From: Achromobacter marplatensis
GTDB taxonomy: Bacteria > Pseudomonadota > Gammaproteobacteria > Burkholderiales > Burkholderiaceae_B
NCBI RefSeq assembly: GCF_002209535.1
Contig: NZ_NJIG01000001.1
Coordinates: 186,001-250,000, forward strand
Length of the DNA: 64,000 bases
Direction of reading: 5' to 3'
Position numbers and translations under genes: made by a program. Every line of letters begins with the position of its first letter. The first letter of the stretch is position 1. The notes under the pieces are model-generated. The model did no database searches. It had not been told where the DNA came from and worked only from the letters and a program-made list of their open reading frames with translations. Below are positions 16,392 to 25,250 of the stretch, piece by piece.

Positions 16392-17293
16392 CCGGCGTCG
16401 CGCAGGGCGGCCGCCAGCGCGCGTGCCGCGGGCCCCAAAGGCAGGTCGATGCGGTGCGCCAGATAGGTCTCGGTGGCGACCTGGCTGGCGCGGCCCAGGC
16501 TGTCCGTGGGCAGGCGCAACAGGCGGCCTTCGGCCAGGTCGCGTTCCACCAGCCACAGCGGCAGACGGCCCCAGCCCACGCCCGCCAGGATCAGCGCATG
16601 CTTGGTGTCCTGGCCGCTGACGCGGCACGTCTGCGGCGACAGCACGGCGAAGTCGCGCCCTTCGGTCAGAGTGGACGGGTCCGACTGCACGATCTGCAGG
16701 TGGTCGGCCAGTTCGGGCGTGCCCAATGTGGCGTCGGACGAAGGGCGCCGCGCCAGGGGATGGCCGGCGCCGACGACAGCGACCATCTGCACCGAGGACA
16801 GCGCCTCTACGGCGATGCGCGGGTGGCGGAAATGTTCGCCGGCGATGATGCCCAGCGTGTGGCTGCCAGTCAGCAGTGCGTCGATCGGGCCGCCTAGCGG
16901 CAGCACGGATACGTGGGTGGCGACGGTCGGGTAGGCGGCACGCATGGCGTTCAGCGCAGTACCGACCGCGGCGATCGGGAAAAGCGTATCGACGACTATC
17001 GACAGCTCAAGCTCGACGCCTTCGCCCAGGCCTTGCGCCCGGGCGCGCAGGGCGTCCACACGCAGCAGGATGTCTCGGGCGTTGGCCAGCAGCGCGTGGC
17101 CCTGCGGGGTCATGATGGGCCGGCGGCCGCTGCGGTCGAACAGCGTCACGCCCAGTTGCCCTTCCATATTGGCGATGGCGTGGCTGACCGCCGACTGCAC
17201 GCGGGACAGCCGGCGCCCGGCCGCGCGGAAGCTGCCGGTGTCGGCCACGGCGGCGAACACGCGCAGCTGGTCCAGGGTAAGAGCGTCTATCAT
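16388..17293 (-). CDS. LysR-family transcription regulator divergent from MFS transporter
   Basis: The 301-residue LysR protein has its helix-turn-helix in LTLDQLRVFAAVADTGSF and RVQSAVSHAIANMEGQLGV, followed by an effector domain beginning ELELSIVVDTLFP. It lies back to back with an MFS gene across 106 AT-rich bases (17294-17399) containing TTATCACTTATCAAGATC, which suits a LysR-controlled divergent promoter. The 3' end overlaps that of the DUF169 gene by 3 bp with no transcriptional role implied. Confidence 0.88.
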   Translation of the reverse strand: MIDALTLDQLRVFAAVADTGSFRAAGRRLSRVQSAVSHAIANMEGQLGVTLFDRSGRRPIMTPQGHALLANARDILLRVDALRARAQGLGEGVELELSIVVDTLFPIAAVGTALNAMRAAYPTVATHVSVLPLGGPIDALLTGSHTLGIIAGEHFRHPRIAVEALSSVQMVAVVGAGHPLARRPSSDATLGTPELADHLQIVQSDPSTLTEGRDFAVLSPQTCRVSGQDTKHALILAGVGWGRLPLWLVERDLAEGRLLRLPTDSLGRASQVATETYLAHRIDLPLGPAARALAAALRDAG

Positions 17294-17399
17294 CGTCCGG
17301 TTGATCTATTCAATCGATCGCTTTCATCAAAAGATTATCACTTATCAAGATCGTTTCCGGCAGGCATGCTGTCGGGATCGCATGGGAAGAGAGGCGGGA

Positions 17400-18578
17400 A
17401 TGAACCAGGTTGAAACGCGTTGGGCCGGGGTGCTGGCCATCGTGGGCGCGGGTGTGGTGGCGTCGCTGCAAGTGGGCAAGGTCATCATCGCCGCGCCGCT
17501 GCTGCGCCAGGACATGGGGCTGGACCTGGCCTCGATCGGCACGCTGACGGCCGTGTTTTCAATACTGGGCGTGGTCGGCGGGATTGCGGCAGGCGGCGTG
17601 ATTGCCCGCTTTGGTGCGCGCCGCATGTTGCTGCTGGGACTGGTGGCGACGGCCTTAGGCACGGCCGCAGGCGCCACGGCGCCCGGTTACGGCATTCTGC
17701 TGGCGTCGCGCGTGATCGAAGGCCTGGGTTTCCTGATGATCACGGTGGCGGGGCCCGCGGCCCTGCAGCGCATGGTGTCGGGCTCCAACCGGGATTTCGC
17801 CTTTGCGCTCTGGAGCTGCTACATGCCCGCCGGCATGGCCATCGCGATGCTGGCGTCGCAGGCGTTTGACCATTGGCAGGCGTACTGGTGGTGCGCGGGC
17901 GCGGCGGTCGTGGTCGCGCTGGCCTGCGTGGCGGCGCTGGCGCCGGCCACGCCCGGTAGCGCCAGCCTGTCTTGGGGCGGCTTGCGGCAAGACACGGCCG
18001 ACACGCTGGGGGCGGCGGGGCCCGTACTGCTGGCGCTGTCGTTCACGCTGTACAGCCTGATGTTCTTCGCGCTGTTCACCTTCCTGCCGGTGCTGCTGAT
18101 GGAGCAATTGGGTTTGACGCTGGCGAAGGCCGGCCTCTACAGCGCGATGGCCAGCGCCGCCAACATCATCGGCAACCTGGGCGCGGGCATGCTGCTGGCG
18201 CGGGGCTGGCGGCGGTCGACGCTGATTGCCTGCGCCAGCGTGACGATGGGCGTGGTGGCGCTGCTGATCTTCCGCTCGGTCTTGCCGGCGATGCCCACCT
18301 TCCTGTTGTGCGTGCTGTTTTCGGCGGTGGGCGGCCTGATTCCCGCCACCTTGCTGGGCACCGCGCCGTTGGTGGCGCCGCGTCCCGCGCTGACGGCGGC
18401 GTCGGTAGGCCTGGTCATGCAGGGCAGCAACCTGGGGCAGGTCATCGGCCCGGTCACCGTGGGCGGCGTGATCGACCGCTACGGCTGGGCGTCGGCGTCC
18501 TACGTCGTGCTGGCGGCCGGCCTGGGCGGGTTGCTGATCGCGGCTTGCCTGCGCCGGGTGCGCGCGGCGCGCCTATAA
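17400..18578 (+). CDS. MFS transporter, CynX/NimT-like
   Basis: The 392-residue inner-membrane carrier has 12 predicted helices. The A-like motif is GGVIARFGARRMLLLG after TM2, and RVIEGLGFLMITVAGPAAL lies in TM4. The sequence resembles the cyanate/nitroimidazole-type permease group (CynX/NimT). The start at 17400 was chosen because upstream in-frame codons overlap the LysR gene on the opposite strand and read as Ser/Arg-rich nonsense. It is presumably controlled by the divergent LysR. The substrate is unknown. Confidence 0.83.
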   Translation: MNQVETRWAGVLAIVGAGVVASLQVGKVIIAAPLLRQDMGLDLASIGTLTAVFSILGVVGGIAAGGVIARFGARRMLLLGLVATALGTAAGATAPGYGILLASRVIEGLGFLMITVAGPAALQRMVSGSNRDFAFALWSCYMPAGMAIAMLASQAFDHWQAYWWCAGAAVVVALACVAALAPATPGSASLSWGGLRQDTADTLGAAGPVLLALSFTLYSLMFFALFTFLPVLLMEQLGLTLAKAGLYSAMASAANIIGNLGAGMLLARGWRRSTLIACASVTMGVVALLIFRSVLPAMPTFLLCVLFSAVGGLIPATLLGTAPLVAPRPALTAASVGLVMQGSNLGQVIGPVTVGGVIDRYGWASASYVVLAAGLGGLLIAACLRRVRAARL

Positions 18579-18676
18579 CCTCAAGGCGGGCCGTCCGTCG
18601 CGTGGCGTTTGGCGGCGCGTCATGAAGCCGGCCTATCATGGAGGTCGATACTGGGTTGATTCTGTTTGGAGCCACC

Positions 18677-19345
18677 ATGCATACGCCTGCCACCCGCCTC
18701 GTCATCTTCGATTGCGACGGCGTTCTGATCGATAGCGAAATCATTGCGGCGCGCGCCCAGTCGCGCGCGCTGGCCGAACACGGCATCGCCATCACTCCCG
18801 AAGACGCCGCCCGCCGCTTCGCCGGCATCCCCGACGCCGACATGTGGCAGACGCTGCAAGCCGAGAACGCCTGCACCTTGCCCGACGGCTTCGCGCGGCA
18901 GTATGCCGACCGCCTGGAAAGCACGTTCCGCCAGGAGCTGCGGGCCTTGCCCCACGTCCACGAGACGCTGGCCACGCTACGCGCGCGGGGGCTGGATGTC
19001 TGCGTGGCATCCAGCAGCACGCCGCCGAAACTGGAGGCCGCGTTAAAGCTGGTAGGCCTGTGGGACGCCTTTGCGCCCAACGTGTTCAGCACGGCGCAGG
19101 TCGCCAAAGGCAAGCCCGCCCCGGACGTCTTCCTGTTCGCGGCGCGCCAGATGCGCACCGCCATCCTGGACTGCGTGGTGGTGGAAGACAGCGTGCCCGG
19201 CGTGCGCGCCGCCCGCGCCGCACGCATGCGGGCGGTGGGTTACGTCGGCGCGTCGCACAACGGGCCGGACCAGCGCCAGCGCTTGCTGGCTGAAGGCGCG
19301 TCCGACGTGATCGACGACCTGAGCCAGTTGCCAGGCCTGCTGTAG
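18677..19345 (+). CDS. HAD-superfamily phosphatase, phosphoglycolate phosphatase/beta-PGM-like
   Basis: The 222-residue HAD hydrolase has all four motifs. Motif I is FDCDGVLIDSE (nucleophile D12, acid D14), motif II is CVASSSTPPKL, motif III is the lysine in AKGKPAPDVFLFA, and motif IV is VVVEDSVPGVRAA. The helical cap lies between residues 17 and 85 (subclass IA). Family members dephosphorylate phosphoglycolate, sugar phosphates or nucleotides; the DGVLIDSE phrase is common in YieH/GS1-like enzymes. It is convergent with the EamA gene, whose stop codon begins at the very next base. Confidence 0.88.
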   Translation: MHTPATRLVIFDCDGVLIDSEIIAARAQSRALAEHGIAITPEDAARRFAGIPDADMWQTLQAENACTLPDGFARQYADRLESTFRQELRALPHVHETLATLRARGLDVCVASSSTPPKLEAALKLVGLWDAFAPNVFSTAQVAKGKPAPDVFLFAARQMRTAILDCVVVEDSVPGVRAARAARMRAVGYVGASHNGPDQRQRLLAEGASDVIDDLSQLPGLL

Positions 19346-20305
19346 TCAGACGGCCGCGGGAACGGGTTCGGGCTTGACGCGCACCGCGCGCAGCACGCCG
19401 ACCACCAGCAGGGCGATGCCCGCCATCGTCAGCGGTTCGGGCATCGAGCCACGCAGGATGAAGGCATAAGCCAGCGCGGCCAGCGTTTCAAACACGATCA
19501 GTTGGCCGGCCAGCGCGGTGGGCAGCCGTTGGCTGGCCTCGTTCCAGCACAGCGTGCCCAGCCAGGACGCGAACAGGCCGATGATAATCATCAGGCCCAA
19601 GAACACTTCCGGACGGGGCCCCAACGGCATGGCGAAACCGCTGCCCGCGACGGCCATGCCGCCCCACAGCACCGCGTAGCCCGCCAGCGCCAGGGGCAGG
19701 GTGGCCACGCCCTGGGCGGTGGCCCAGGTGCTGGGACTGCGATCGGGGTGTGCCCGCAGCCAGTCGGCGTTGCGCAGCGGATACCAGGTCCAGCAAGCGA
19801 CGGCGGCCAGCGCCAGTACTGCGCCGACCGCGTAGCGGCCCAGGTCCGCGTCGGCGTCCTGGCGCAGTGCGGCAAGCTCCACCTGATTGACGCAGCCGAT
19901 GCCCAGCGCGATCAGCGCCAGCGACGGCGCCAGGCGCTTCCACGGCAGCTTGCCGTCGCGGCGCGCGTTGCGCAGGTTGGCGCACACGGCGATCACGACG
20001 GGCAGCGTGCCGATGATCATGGTGGGGACGGGGCCGCCCGCGCGCTGAATGGCGCTGGCCAGGCACAGGTAGTACAGCAGGTTGCCGATGGCGGCCAGTT
20101 TCAGGGCTTCAATCCAGTCGGCACGGGTCAAGAGCCGCAGGCGATGGCGGTCCAGCCAGGCAAGCGGCAGCGCAATCAGGCCGAAGGCCAGGTAGCGCGC
20201 AACAGATTGGAGTGCGGCCGGGTATTCCGGCAACAGCAGGGGCCCTACGAAGACCAGCCCCCACATCAGGCCGGCGGCCAGGGCATAAAGGGTTCCCGCC
20301 CACAT
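19346..20305 (-). CDS. EamA/DMT-family transporter
   Basis: The 319-residue membrane protein has ten hydrophobic segments arranged as two EamA repeats, for example LYALAAGLMWGLVFVGPLLLP in the first and YAVGAVLALAAVACWTWYPL in the second. DMT-family members export amino acids, nucleobases or drugs. The AraC-type gene upstream on the same strand (80 bp gap) probably controls it. The C-terminal end is unremarkable. The substrate is unknown. Confidence 0.85.
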   Translation of the reverse strand: MWAGTLYALAAGLMWGLVFVGPLLLPEYPAALQSVARYLAFGLIALPLAWLDRHRLRLLTRADWIEALKLAAIGNLLYYLCLASAIQRAGGPVPTMIIGTLPVVIAVCANLRNARRDGKLPWKRLAPSLALIALGIGCVNQVELAALRQDADADLGRYAVGAVLALAAVACWTWYPLRNADWLRAHPDRSPSTWATAQGVATLPLALAGYAVLWGGMAVAGSGFAMPLGPRPEVFLGLMIIIGLFASWLGTLCWNEASQRLPTALAGQLIVFETLAALAYAFILRGSMPEPLTMAGIALLVVGVLRAVRVKPEPVPAAV

Positions 20306-20384
20306 ACATTGCTCCAGGTAATCAATGCGGGCAGTCTAGCCAGCGGCGGGCAGGCCGGTCTTGTACCAGATTGCGGTGCCCCGG

Positions 20385-21254
20385 CTAGCCGCGGACCTGC
20401 TTCTGGTAGCGGGCGGGGGTGACGCCGTAGCGGCGCGAGAAAGCGCGGGTCAAGTGCGCCTGATCGGTCAGGCCGGCGGCCAGCGCCACCTGGGCGGGCT
20501 CGATGCCCGCAGCCAGCAAGCGCTTGGCTTCGAACAGCCGCAAGGCCATCAGCATCTGTTGCGGCGTGGCGTGGTGCTGCGCCTGGAAGCGGCGCAGGAA
20601 GTGGAACGGGCTCAGTCCCGCAACCGCCGCAAGTTCGTCCAGCGTCAGCCGACGCGACAGATGGGCGCGCAGGTAATCGATGACGGGCGCAAAGCGCAGC
20701 GCGCCTTCGTCCGGCGCGGCGCGGGGCACTTGAGCGTGGCGGCGGAATTCGCCCAGCAACGTGTACAAGGCGCTGTCGAAGGCCAGCGGTTCGCGCGCCT
20801 GCCACAGGGTGTCGAGCAGGGCGGTGACGCGCTGCGCGCAAGCGCTGTCGTGGCCGACGGCCGTATCGAACCACCAATCGGATTCCCCGGTGACGCGCGC
20901 CACCACGTCCGGGTCGATGTAAGCCATGCGGTAGCGCCAGCCGGTCTCAGTTTCCGCCTGGCCGGTGTGCAGTTCGTCCGGATTCATCAGCACGACCGAA
21001 CCGGAGGGTGCCAGATGCTCCGCGCCCCGGTAACGGAAACGTTCCACCCCGGATTCGATGGCGCCCAGGCCATAGGCCTCGTGCGTGTGGGGTTCGAAGG
21101 CGTGGCGCACGATGTCCGCGCGGTACAGCTCCACGCCCGGCTGGTACGCCGCATGACGGAATTCGGCACGGTCATTGGGATGGTCGAACGCCGCCGGCAC
21201 GCCCGTCAGGACGGGCGCGCCCGGCTCGGCAGAGGCGGCGGAATCGGAACGCAT
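20385..21254 (-). CDS. AraC-family transcription regulator (cupin type)
   Basis: The 289-residue regulator has an N-terminal AraC-type cupin (HAFEPHTHEAYGLGAIESG...GSVVLMNPDELHTG) and a C-terminal double helix-turn-helix (LTLDELAAVAGLSPFHFLRRFQ, here split as LTLDELAAVAGLSPFHF and LRRFQAQHHATPQQML; second unit VALAAGLTDQAHLTRAFSRR). It lies directly upstream of an EamA exporter on the same strand. This AraC-cupin/EamA pairing is common and suggests that the regulator senses the exported molecule. Confidence 0.88.
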   Translation of the reverse strand: MRSDSAASAEPGAPVLTGVPAAFDHPNDRAEFRHAAYQPGVELYRADIVRHAFEPHTHEAYGLGAIESGVERFRYRGAEHLAPSGSVVLMNPDELHTGQAETETGWRYRMAYIDPDVVARVTGESDWWFDTAVGHDSACAQRVTALLDTLWQAREPLAFDSALYTLLGEFRRHAQVPRAAPDEGALRFAPVIDYLRAHLSRRLTLDELAAVAGLSPFHFLRRFQAQHHATPQQMLMALRLFEAKRLLAAGIEPAQVALAAGLTDQAHLTRAFSRRYGVTPARYQKQVRG

Positions 21255-21286
21255 GATTGGGATTTAAGCATGCCGCAGAGACCGCG

Positions 21287-22876
21287 TCAGGGGGACCTTG
21301 ACGTGTGGCGTACGCCAGGGCCCACCTGTGCAATGAATCCCTGGAGTTCCTGAATGCTCATAGGGCGGCCAAACAGCCAGCCTTGCGCATATTGGACGCC
21401 GCGCGCTTGCAGGATGTCCCGCTGTGTTTCCGTTTCCACGCCTTCGGCGATGACTTGCATGCCCAGCGAGCGTGCCAGGTCGATGATGTGGAAGGTCACC
21501 AGGCTGGTCGGCGCCTCGGTGCCGAGCGTGTCCACGAACATCTTGTCGATTTTCAGGAAATCCAGTTCGTAAGTCGCCAGGTACGACAGGTTGGAATGCC
21601 CCGTGCCAAAGTCGTCGATTGCCATGCGGAAGCCACCTGCGCGCACCGCCAACAATACATTGCGCGCCTTTTCCGGCGCCATCAGCCCGCGTTCGGTGAT
21701 TTCGAACATCAGGCTGGCCGGTTCGATTTCTGCGTGTTGCGCCAATTCCCTCATGCGCATCTGGGCATCGTGCGAATGCAGGTCCTCGGATGAAAGGTTG
21801 ATGGAGATGTGCACGCCCGGGTTCGCCCGCAGCAGCCCGGCAGCTTCCCGCACGACGATCTCCATCACGCGGGCGGTGATCCGCCCGATCATCCCTTGCG
21901 CCTCCGCAAGCGGGATGAAAACGTTCGGGCTGACCAGCACGCCGTCTTCATTGCGCCACCGGGCCAGCGCTTCAGCGCCCACGCACCGGCCGTTGCGCAA
22001 ATCGATGATGGGTTGGTATTCGACGAAGAACTCGTCGCGCTCGAAAGCGGCCTGCAACTCGCCGCTCAAGGACAAGCGGCGCCGCGCGACAACGCCAACG
22101 GCGCCCGTCAGCAGCACGCCCAGGGCGAGGCCAACGGGTCCCAGTACGTACGCGGAACGCCGTACCTGCGCCGCCACCAGCGAAGATGGTATGGCCGCCA
22201 GCGCTGCGCTGTCGGTCGTCTGCGACGGCCGGATGACCACCAGATAGCCGTTGTCTTCGAACTGGACGGGCTGGTCGCGATAGCGGTGGGCCCATTCCCC
22301 GCGGATGGCGCCGCGGTGTCCCACGATCTGGTGCTGGCCGCCGATAAAGAATGCCAGGGACACGGCGGAATCCCGGTTCAGCAGATCCAGCCCCAGATCG
22401 GCGTCGGCAAGCGCGGCATATCCGTCACGTCCCGCCACGCTGAAGACCTGGCCCGGCAGGCCGGGCAGTTCGACCGCGCTCCAGAAGTGCAATCCGGACT
22501 GGCGATTGGCGTCGGGCTTGCCGAGATTGATGCGGATATCATGCGTGCCGAGCGTTGTGCAAATAAGCGCATCGTTCTCGAGGCGGCCCATGCCCGCCAC
22601 GTGGCTGAAAGAGCCGGACAGCATGCTCATGCGCGCCAGTTGTTCCGTCGAGCAAGGGGCGCCGGCGGGATGGTTGTTCAGGGCGCTGATGGCGTCGCTG
22701 ATTTGCAGGCGTGCGGTGTCGGCACGTTGCAACACATCGTCCGCCATGTCATGCAGCGTGGCCAATACATCCTCGCGCCCCTGGATTTGCGCCAAGAGCA
22801 ACGACAACGAGAAGGGTACGAGCAGAGCCAGTACTCCGACCGCCGACGCCAGCAACACCGTGCCAGTCTTGTTCAT
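21287..22876 (-). CDS. membrane cyclic-di-GMP phosphodiesterase (CSS-motif sensor + EAL)
   Basis: The 529-residue protein has an N-terminal membrane helix, a periplasmic CSS-type sensor of about 210 residues with the Cys pair in APCSTEQLARMS and ALICTTLG, a second helix (YVLGPVGLALGVLLTGAVG) and a cytoplasmic EAL domain. The EAL domain has a full catalytic set: EALARW, NLSSEDL, EITERG, IDDFGTGHSNLSYL, FLKIDK and VIAEGVET. It should therefore hydrolyse c-di-GMP to pGpG. CSS-EAL enzymes are redox-controlled through the periplasmic disulfide in E. coli (PdeB/C type). The start at 22876 follows GGAG at proper spacing; two earlier ATGs seven and four codons upstream are less likely. No GGDEF domain is present. 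Confidence 0.9.
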   Translation of the reverse strand: MNKTGTVLLASAVGVLALLVPFSLSLLLAQIQGREDVLATLHDMADDVLQRADTARLQISDAISALNNHPAGAPCSTEQLARMSMLSGSFSHVAGMGRLENDALICTTLGTHDIRINLGKPDANRQSGLHFWSAVELPGLPGQVFSVAGRDGYAALADADLGLDLLNRDSAVSLAFFIGGQHQIVGHRGAIRGEWAHRYRDQPVQFEDNGYLVVIRPSQTTDSAALAAIPSSLVAAQVRRSAYVLGPVGLALGVLLTGAVGVVARRRLSLSGELQAAFERDEFFVEYQPIIDLRNGRCVGAEALARWRNEDGVLVSPNVFIPLAEAQGMIGRITARVMEIVVREAAGLLRANPGVHISINLSSEDLHSHDAQMRMRELAQHAEIEPASLMFEITERGLMAPEKARNVLLAVRAGGFRMAIDDFGTGHSNLSYLATYELDFLKIDKMFVDTLGTEAPTSLVTFHIIDLARSLGMQVIAEGVETETQRDILQARGVQYAQGWLFGRPMSIQELQGFIAQVGPGVRHTSRSP

Positions 22877-22945
22877 GCGCCGCTCCATCCCCCGCATTTT
22901 TGTGTCGGATGAGGCTACTCCCGGCAGGAGGCCGCGGCGTGTGCA

Positions 22946-22961
22946 TTGACAATATTTGACA
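22946..22961. promoter_or_regulatory. TTGACA direct repeat upstream of the EAL gene
   Basis: Two TTGACA copies, 22946-22951 and 22956-22961, are spaced by exactly 10 bp in an AT-rich island of otherwise GC-rich DNA between the sigma-factor gene and the EAL gene. One-helical-turn direct repeats are typical of response-regulator sites. On the minus strand the block lies about 70 bp ahead of the EAL start. Confidence 0.3.
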
Positions 22962-22981
22962 GTCGAAGGGAGCGTGCGGTC

Positions 22982-24280
22982 TCACCCCGGGCTGGACGAG
23001 GGGTCTTGCCCCTGCATGTCGCGGGCGCGCGCCAGCAGTAACTCGCGTTCGCGGGTATTGCGCGTCATGCCGGCGGCGCGCTCGAATTCCGCGTAGGCCT
23101 CGGCGTGGCGGCCGAGCTTGGCGAGCAGGTCGCCGCGCACGCTGGGCAACCAATGGTAGTTGGCCAGTGCTGCATCCGCCGCCAGCGCGTCGACGAGGTC
23201 AAGTCCCGCTTGCGGGCCGAACGCCATGCCGACGGCAACGGCGCGGTTCAGCGCCACCACTGGCGACGGCATCACTTGCGCGAGCGCGTCGTAAAGCGCC
23301 ACGATGCGCGGCCAATCGGTGTCCTGCGGCGTGCGGGCGCGCGCATGGCAGGCCGCCAATTCCGCCTGCAAGGCATACGCGCCCAACGCCCCGCCTTGGG
23401 CGGCCGACCGCGCCAGCGCCGCCAGCCCGCGCCGGATCAGCAAGGGGTCCCAGCGGCCGCGGTCCTGCTCCATCAGCAGCACCGGGCGGCCTTGCGCATC
23501 GGTGCGGGCCGGCAAGCGGGAGGCCTGCAGTTCCATCAGCGCCACCAGCCCATGCACCTCGCCTTCGCCTGGAGTCAGTTCAGCCAGGATGCGGCCCAGG
23601 CGCAACGCTTCGTCGCACAGCGCCGGGCGCATCCAGTCATCGCCTGACGTGGCCGAATAACCTTCGTTGAAAATCAGGTAGATGACCTCCAGCACGGACG
23701 CCAGGCGCGGGCCGCGGTCCTGCTCGCGAGGCACTTCAAAGGGCACCTTGGCCGCGGTCAGGCTATGCTTGGCGCGCACGATCCGCTGGGCAATCGTGGA
23801 CTCCGACGCCAGGAAGGCACGGGCGATCTCTGCGGTAGACAGACCGCCCAGCAAGCGCAGCGTGAGCGCCACGCGCGCTTCGGTGGACAGCACCGGATGG
23901 CAGGCGGTGAACACCAGGCGCAGCAGGTCGTCACCAATATCGTCCTGGCGGGCGGCGTCCAGCGCATCGACAAAATCGGGTTCCACGTCGGCCTGCAAGG
24001 CCTCCAGCTCGTGGCCGATCTGATCGTGCTTGCGGGTGTGCAGCGCGTCCAGGCGCAAGCGGTCGCGGGCGCGGTTTTTTGCGGTGGTCATCAGCCACGC
24101 TCCCGGGTTATCCGGCACGCCGGTATCGGGCCAGCGTTCCAGGGCGGCCACCAGCGCATCCTGCGCCAGCTCTTCAGCCAGGCCGACATCGCGCACCAGC
24201 CGCGCGACGCCGGCGATGACGCTGGCGGCTTCGATCCGCCAGACCGCCTCGATGGCCCGATGGGTTGCCGCCTGGCTCAT
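22982..24280 (-). CDS. ECF42-type extracytoplasmic function sigma factor with TPR-like C-terminus
   Basis: The 432-residue protein is far longer than a normal ECF sigma (about 180). Region 2 lies at about residues 10-90 (ELAQDALVAALERWP...NPGAWLMTTAKNRARDRLR) and region 4 at about 120-180 (LRLLGGLSTAEIARAFLAS, ESTIAQRIVRAKHSL). About 230 further residues form a helical TPR-like domain with FNEGYSAT, ALCDEALRLGRIL and LNRAVAVGM. That build, together with neighbouring YCII/DGPF genes, defines the ECF42 group. No anti-sigma gene is adjacent; the C-terminal domain is thought to control activity in this group. Its start overlaps the VOC-gene stop as ATGA, so it is the last gene of a coupled operon. 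Confidence 0.88.
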   Translation of the reverse strand: MSQAATHRAIEAVWRIEAASVIAGVARLVRDVGLAEELAQDALVAALERWPDTGVPDNPGAWLMTTAKNRARDRLRLDALHTRKHDQIGHELEALQADVEPDFVDALDAARQDDIGDDLLRLVFTACHPVLSTEARVALTLRLLGGLSTAEIARAFLASESTIAQRIVRAKHSLTAAKVPFEVPREQDRGPRLASVLEVIYLIFNEGYSATSGDDWMRPALCDEALRLGRILAELTPGEGEVHGLVALMELQASRLPARTDAQGRPVLLMEQDRGRWDPLLIRRGLAALARSAAQGGALGAYALQAELAACHARARTPQDTDWPRIVALYDALAQVMPSPVVALNRAVAVGMAFGPQAGLDLVDALAADAALANYHWLPSVRGDLLAKLGRHAEAYAEFERAAGMTRNTRERELLLARARDMQGQDPSSSPG

Positions 24281-24684
24281 GCGCCGGCCGCTTCGCCCGG
24301 AACCATGTACACCAGTTCCCAGATATGGCCGTCCAGGTCTTCGAAGCCATGGCCGTACATGAAACCATGGTCTTGCGGCGCACGCGGCGCAGTGCCGCCA
24401 GCGGCCACCGCCCGGGCGACCAGATCATCGACTTCGGCGCGGCTTTCGCAAGACAGGCATATCAGCACTTCGGTGGCCTGGGTGGCGTCGACCAGCGGCT
24501 TGCCGGTGAACCCCTGGAAGAAGTCCTTGGTCAGCAGCATGGCGTAGATGTCGTCGCTGATGACCATGCAGGCGCCCTGGTCGTTGGTGAACTGCGGGTT
24601 GAAGGTGAAGCCCAGGCGCTTGAAAAAGGCTTGGGATTTCTGCATGTCGCCGATGGCGAGGTTGACGAATATCTGCTTGTGCAT
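24277..24684 (-). CDS. VOC/glyoxalase-fold protein
   Basis: The 135-residue vicinal-oxygen-chelate protein has paired beta-alpha-beta-beta-beta modules: IFVNLAIGDMQKSQAFFKRLGF in two parts (IFVNLAIGDMQKS, QAFFKRLGF) and HGFMYGHGFEDLDGHIWELV. Candidate metal ligands are the His and Glu of the second module (GHGFED, HIWELVY). It is of the YaeR/PhnB-like size class. Encoded within the ECF42 operon, 20 bp after the SRPBCC gene and overlapping the sigma gene. The enzymatic role is unknown; VOC proteins of this context are often labelled bleomycin-resistance or extradiol-dioxygenase-like without proof. Confidence 0.85.
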   Translation of the reverse strand: MHKQIFVNLAIGDMQKSQAFFKRLGFTFNPQFTNDQGACMVISDDIYAMLLTKDFFQGFTGKPLVDATQATEVLICLSCESRAEVDDLVARAVAAGGTAPRAPQDHGFMYGHGFEDLDGHIWELVYMVPGEAAGA

Positions 24685-24704
24685 GTCAGTGCTCCGGTAT
24701 GGCG

Positions 24705-25232
24705 CTAGCGCTTTTCAGCCAAGGCCTTGAGGTTGGCGAGGCCGTCTTCAAAATCCTGACCGACCATGCGGTCCATATTGAAGAAGATGTGCATCAGTTT
24801 GGCAATGAAGTTCAGCCGGCCTTCCATGACCCAGGCGACGCGCGTGCCATCGCCGGCCGGCGTCAGGCTGAAGTTCACCAGATTGACGGCCGAGAACGGT
24901 TTGATGAAGGTCAGGCGCATCGTCACGGCCGTGTCCGGCTGCGCCGACTCGATGCGCATTTCCCCCACACCGACCTTGTCGCTTTCCCAAGCGTAGGTCG
25001 CGCCCGGGCCGACGGTGGTCGCGCCGTAGCGGCCTTTGATGGCGGGGTCTTTCTTTTCGTACGGGTTCCAGGTGTTGAACGCGTGCAGATCATTGATCAT
25101 CGGGAACAGCCGGTCGGGCGGGGCCTGGATCTGCGCGCTACGTTCAACGCGGAACGTGTCTGGCCGCGTGGCGGCATAGGCCAGCAGCAGAACAAGGGCG
25201 GCCAGGACAATCAGCAACAGGGTTTTCAGCAT
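24705..25232 (-). CDS. SRPBCC-family lipid/ligand-binding protein with membrane anchor
   Basis: The 175-residue protein starts with a strong hydrophobic helix (LLLIVLAALVLLLAYAA) and continues with a START/Bet-v1-like SRPBCC domain: VERSAQIQAPPDRLFPMIND, FNTWNPYEKKD, then EGRLNFIAKLMHIFFNMD and a C-terminal helix. The domain forms a hydrophobic ligand pocket in the family. SRPBCC genes are frequent partners of ECF42 sigma factors. It lies 18 bp after the first YCII gene. The ligand is unknown. Confidence 0.85.
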   Translation of the reverse strand: MLKTLLLIVLAALVLLLAYAATRPDTFRVERSAQIQAPPDRLFPMINDLHAFNTWNPYEKKDPAIKGRYGATTVGPGATYAWESDKVGVGEMRIESAQPDTAVTMRLTFIKPFSAVNLVNFSLTPAGDGTRVAWVMEGRLNFIAKLMHIFFNMDRMVGQDFEDGLANLKALAEKR

Positions 25233-25250
25233 GGTGGGATTCCGCGCGGC

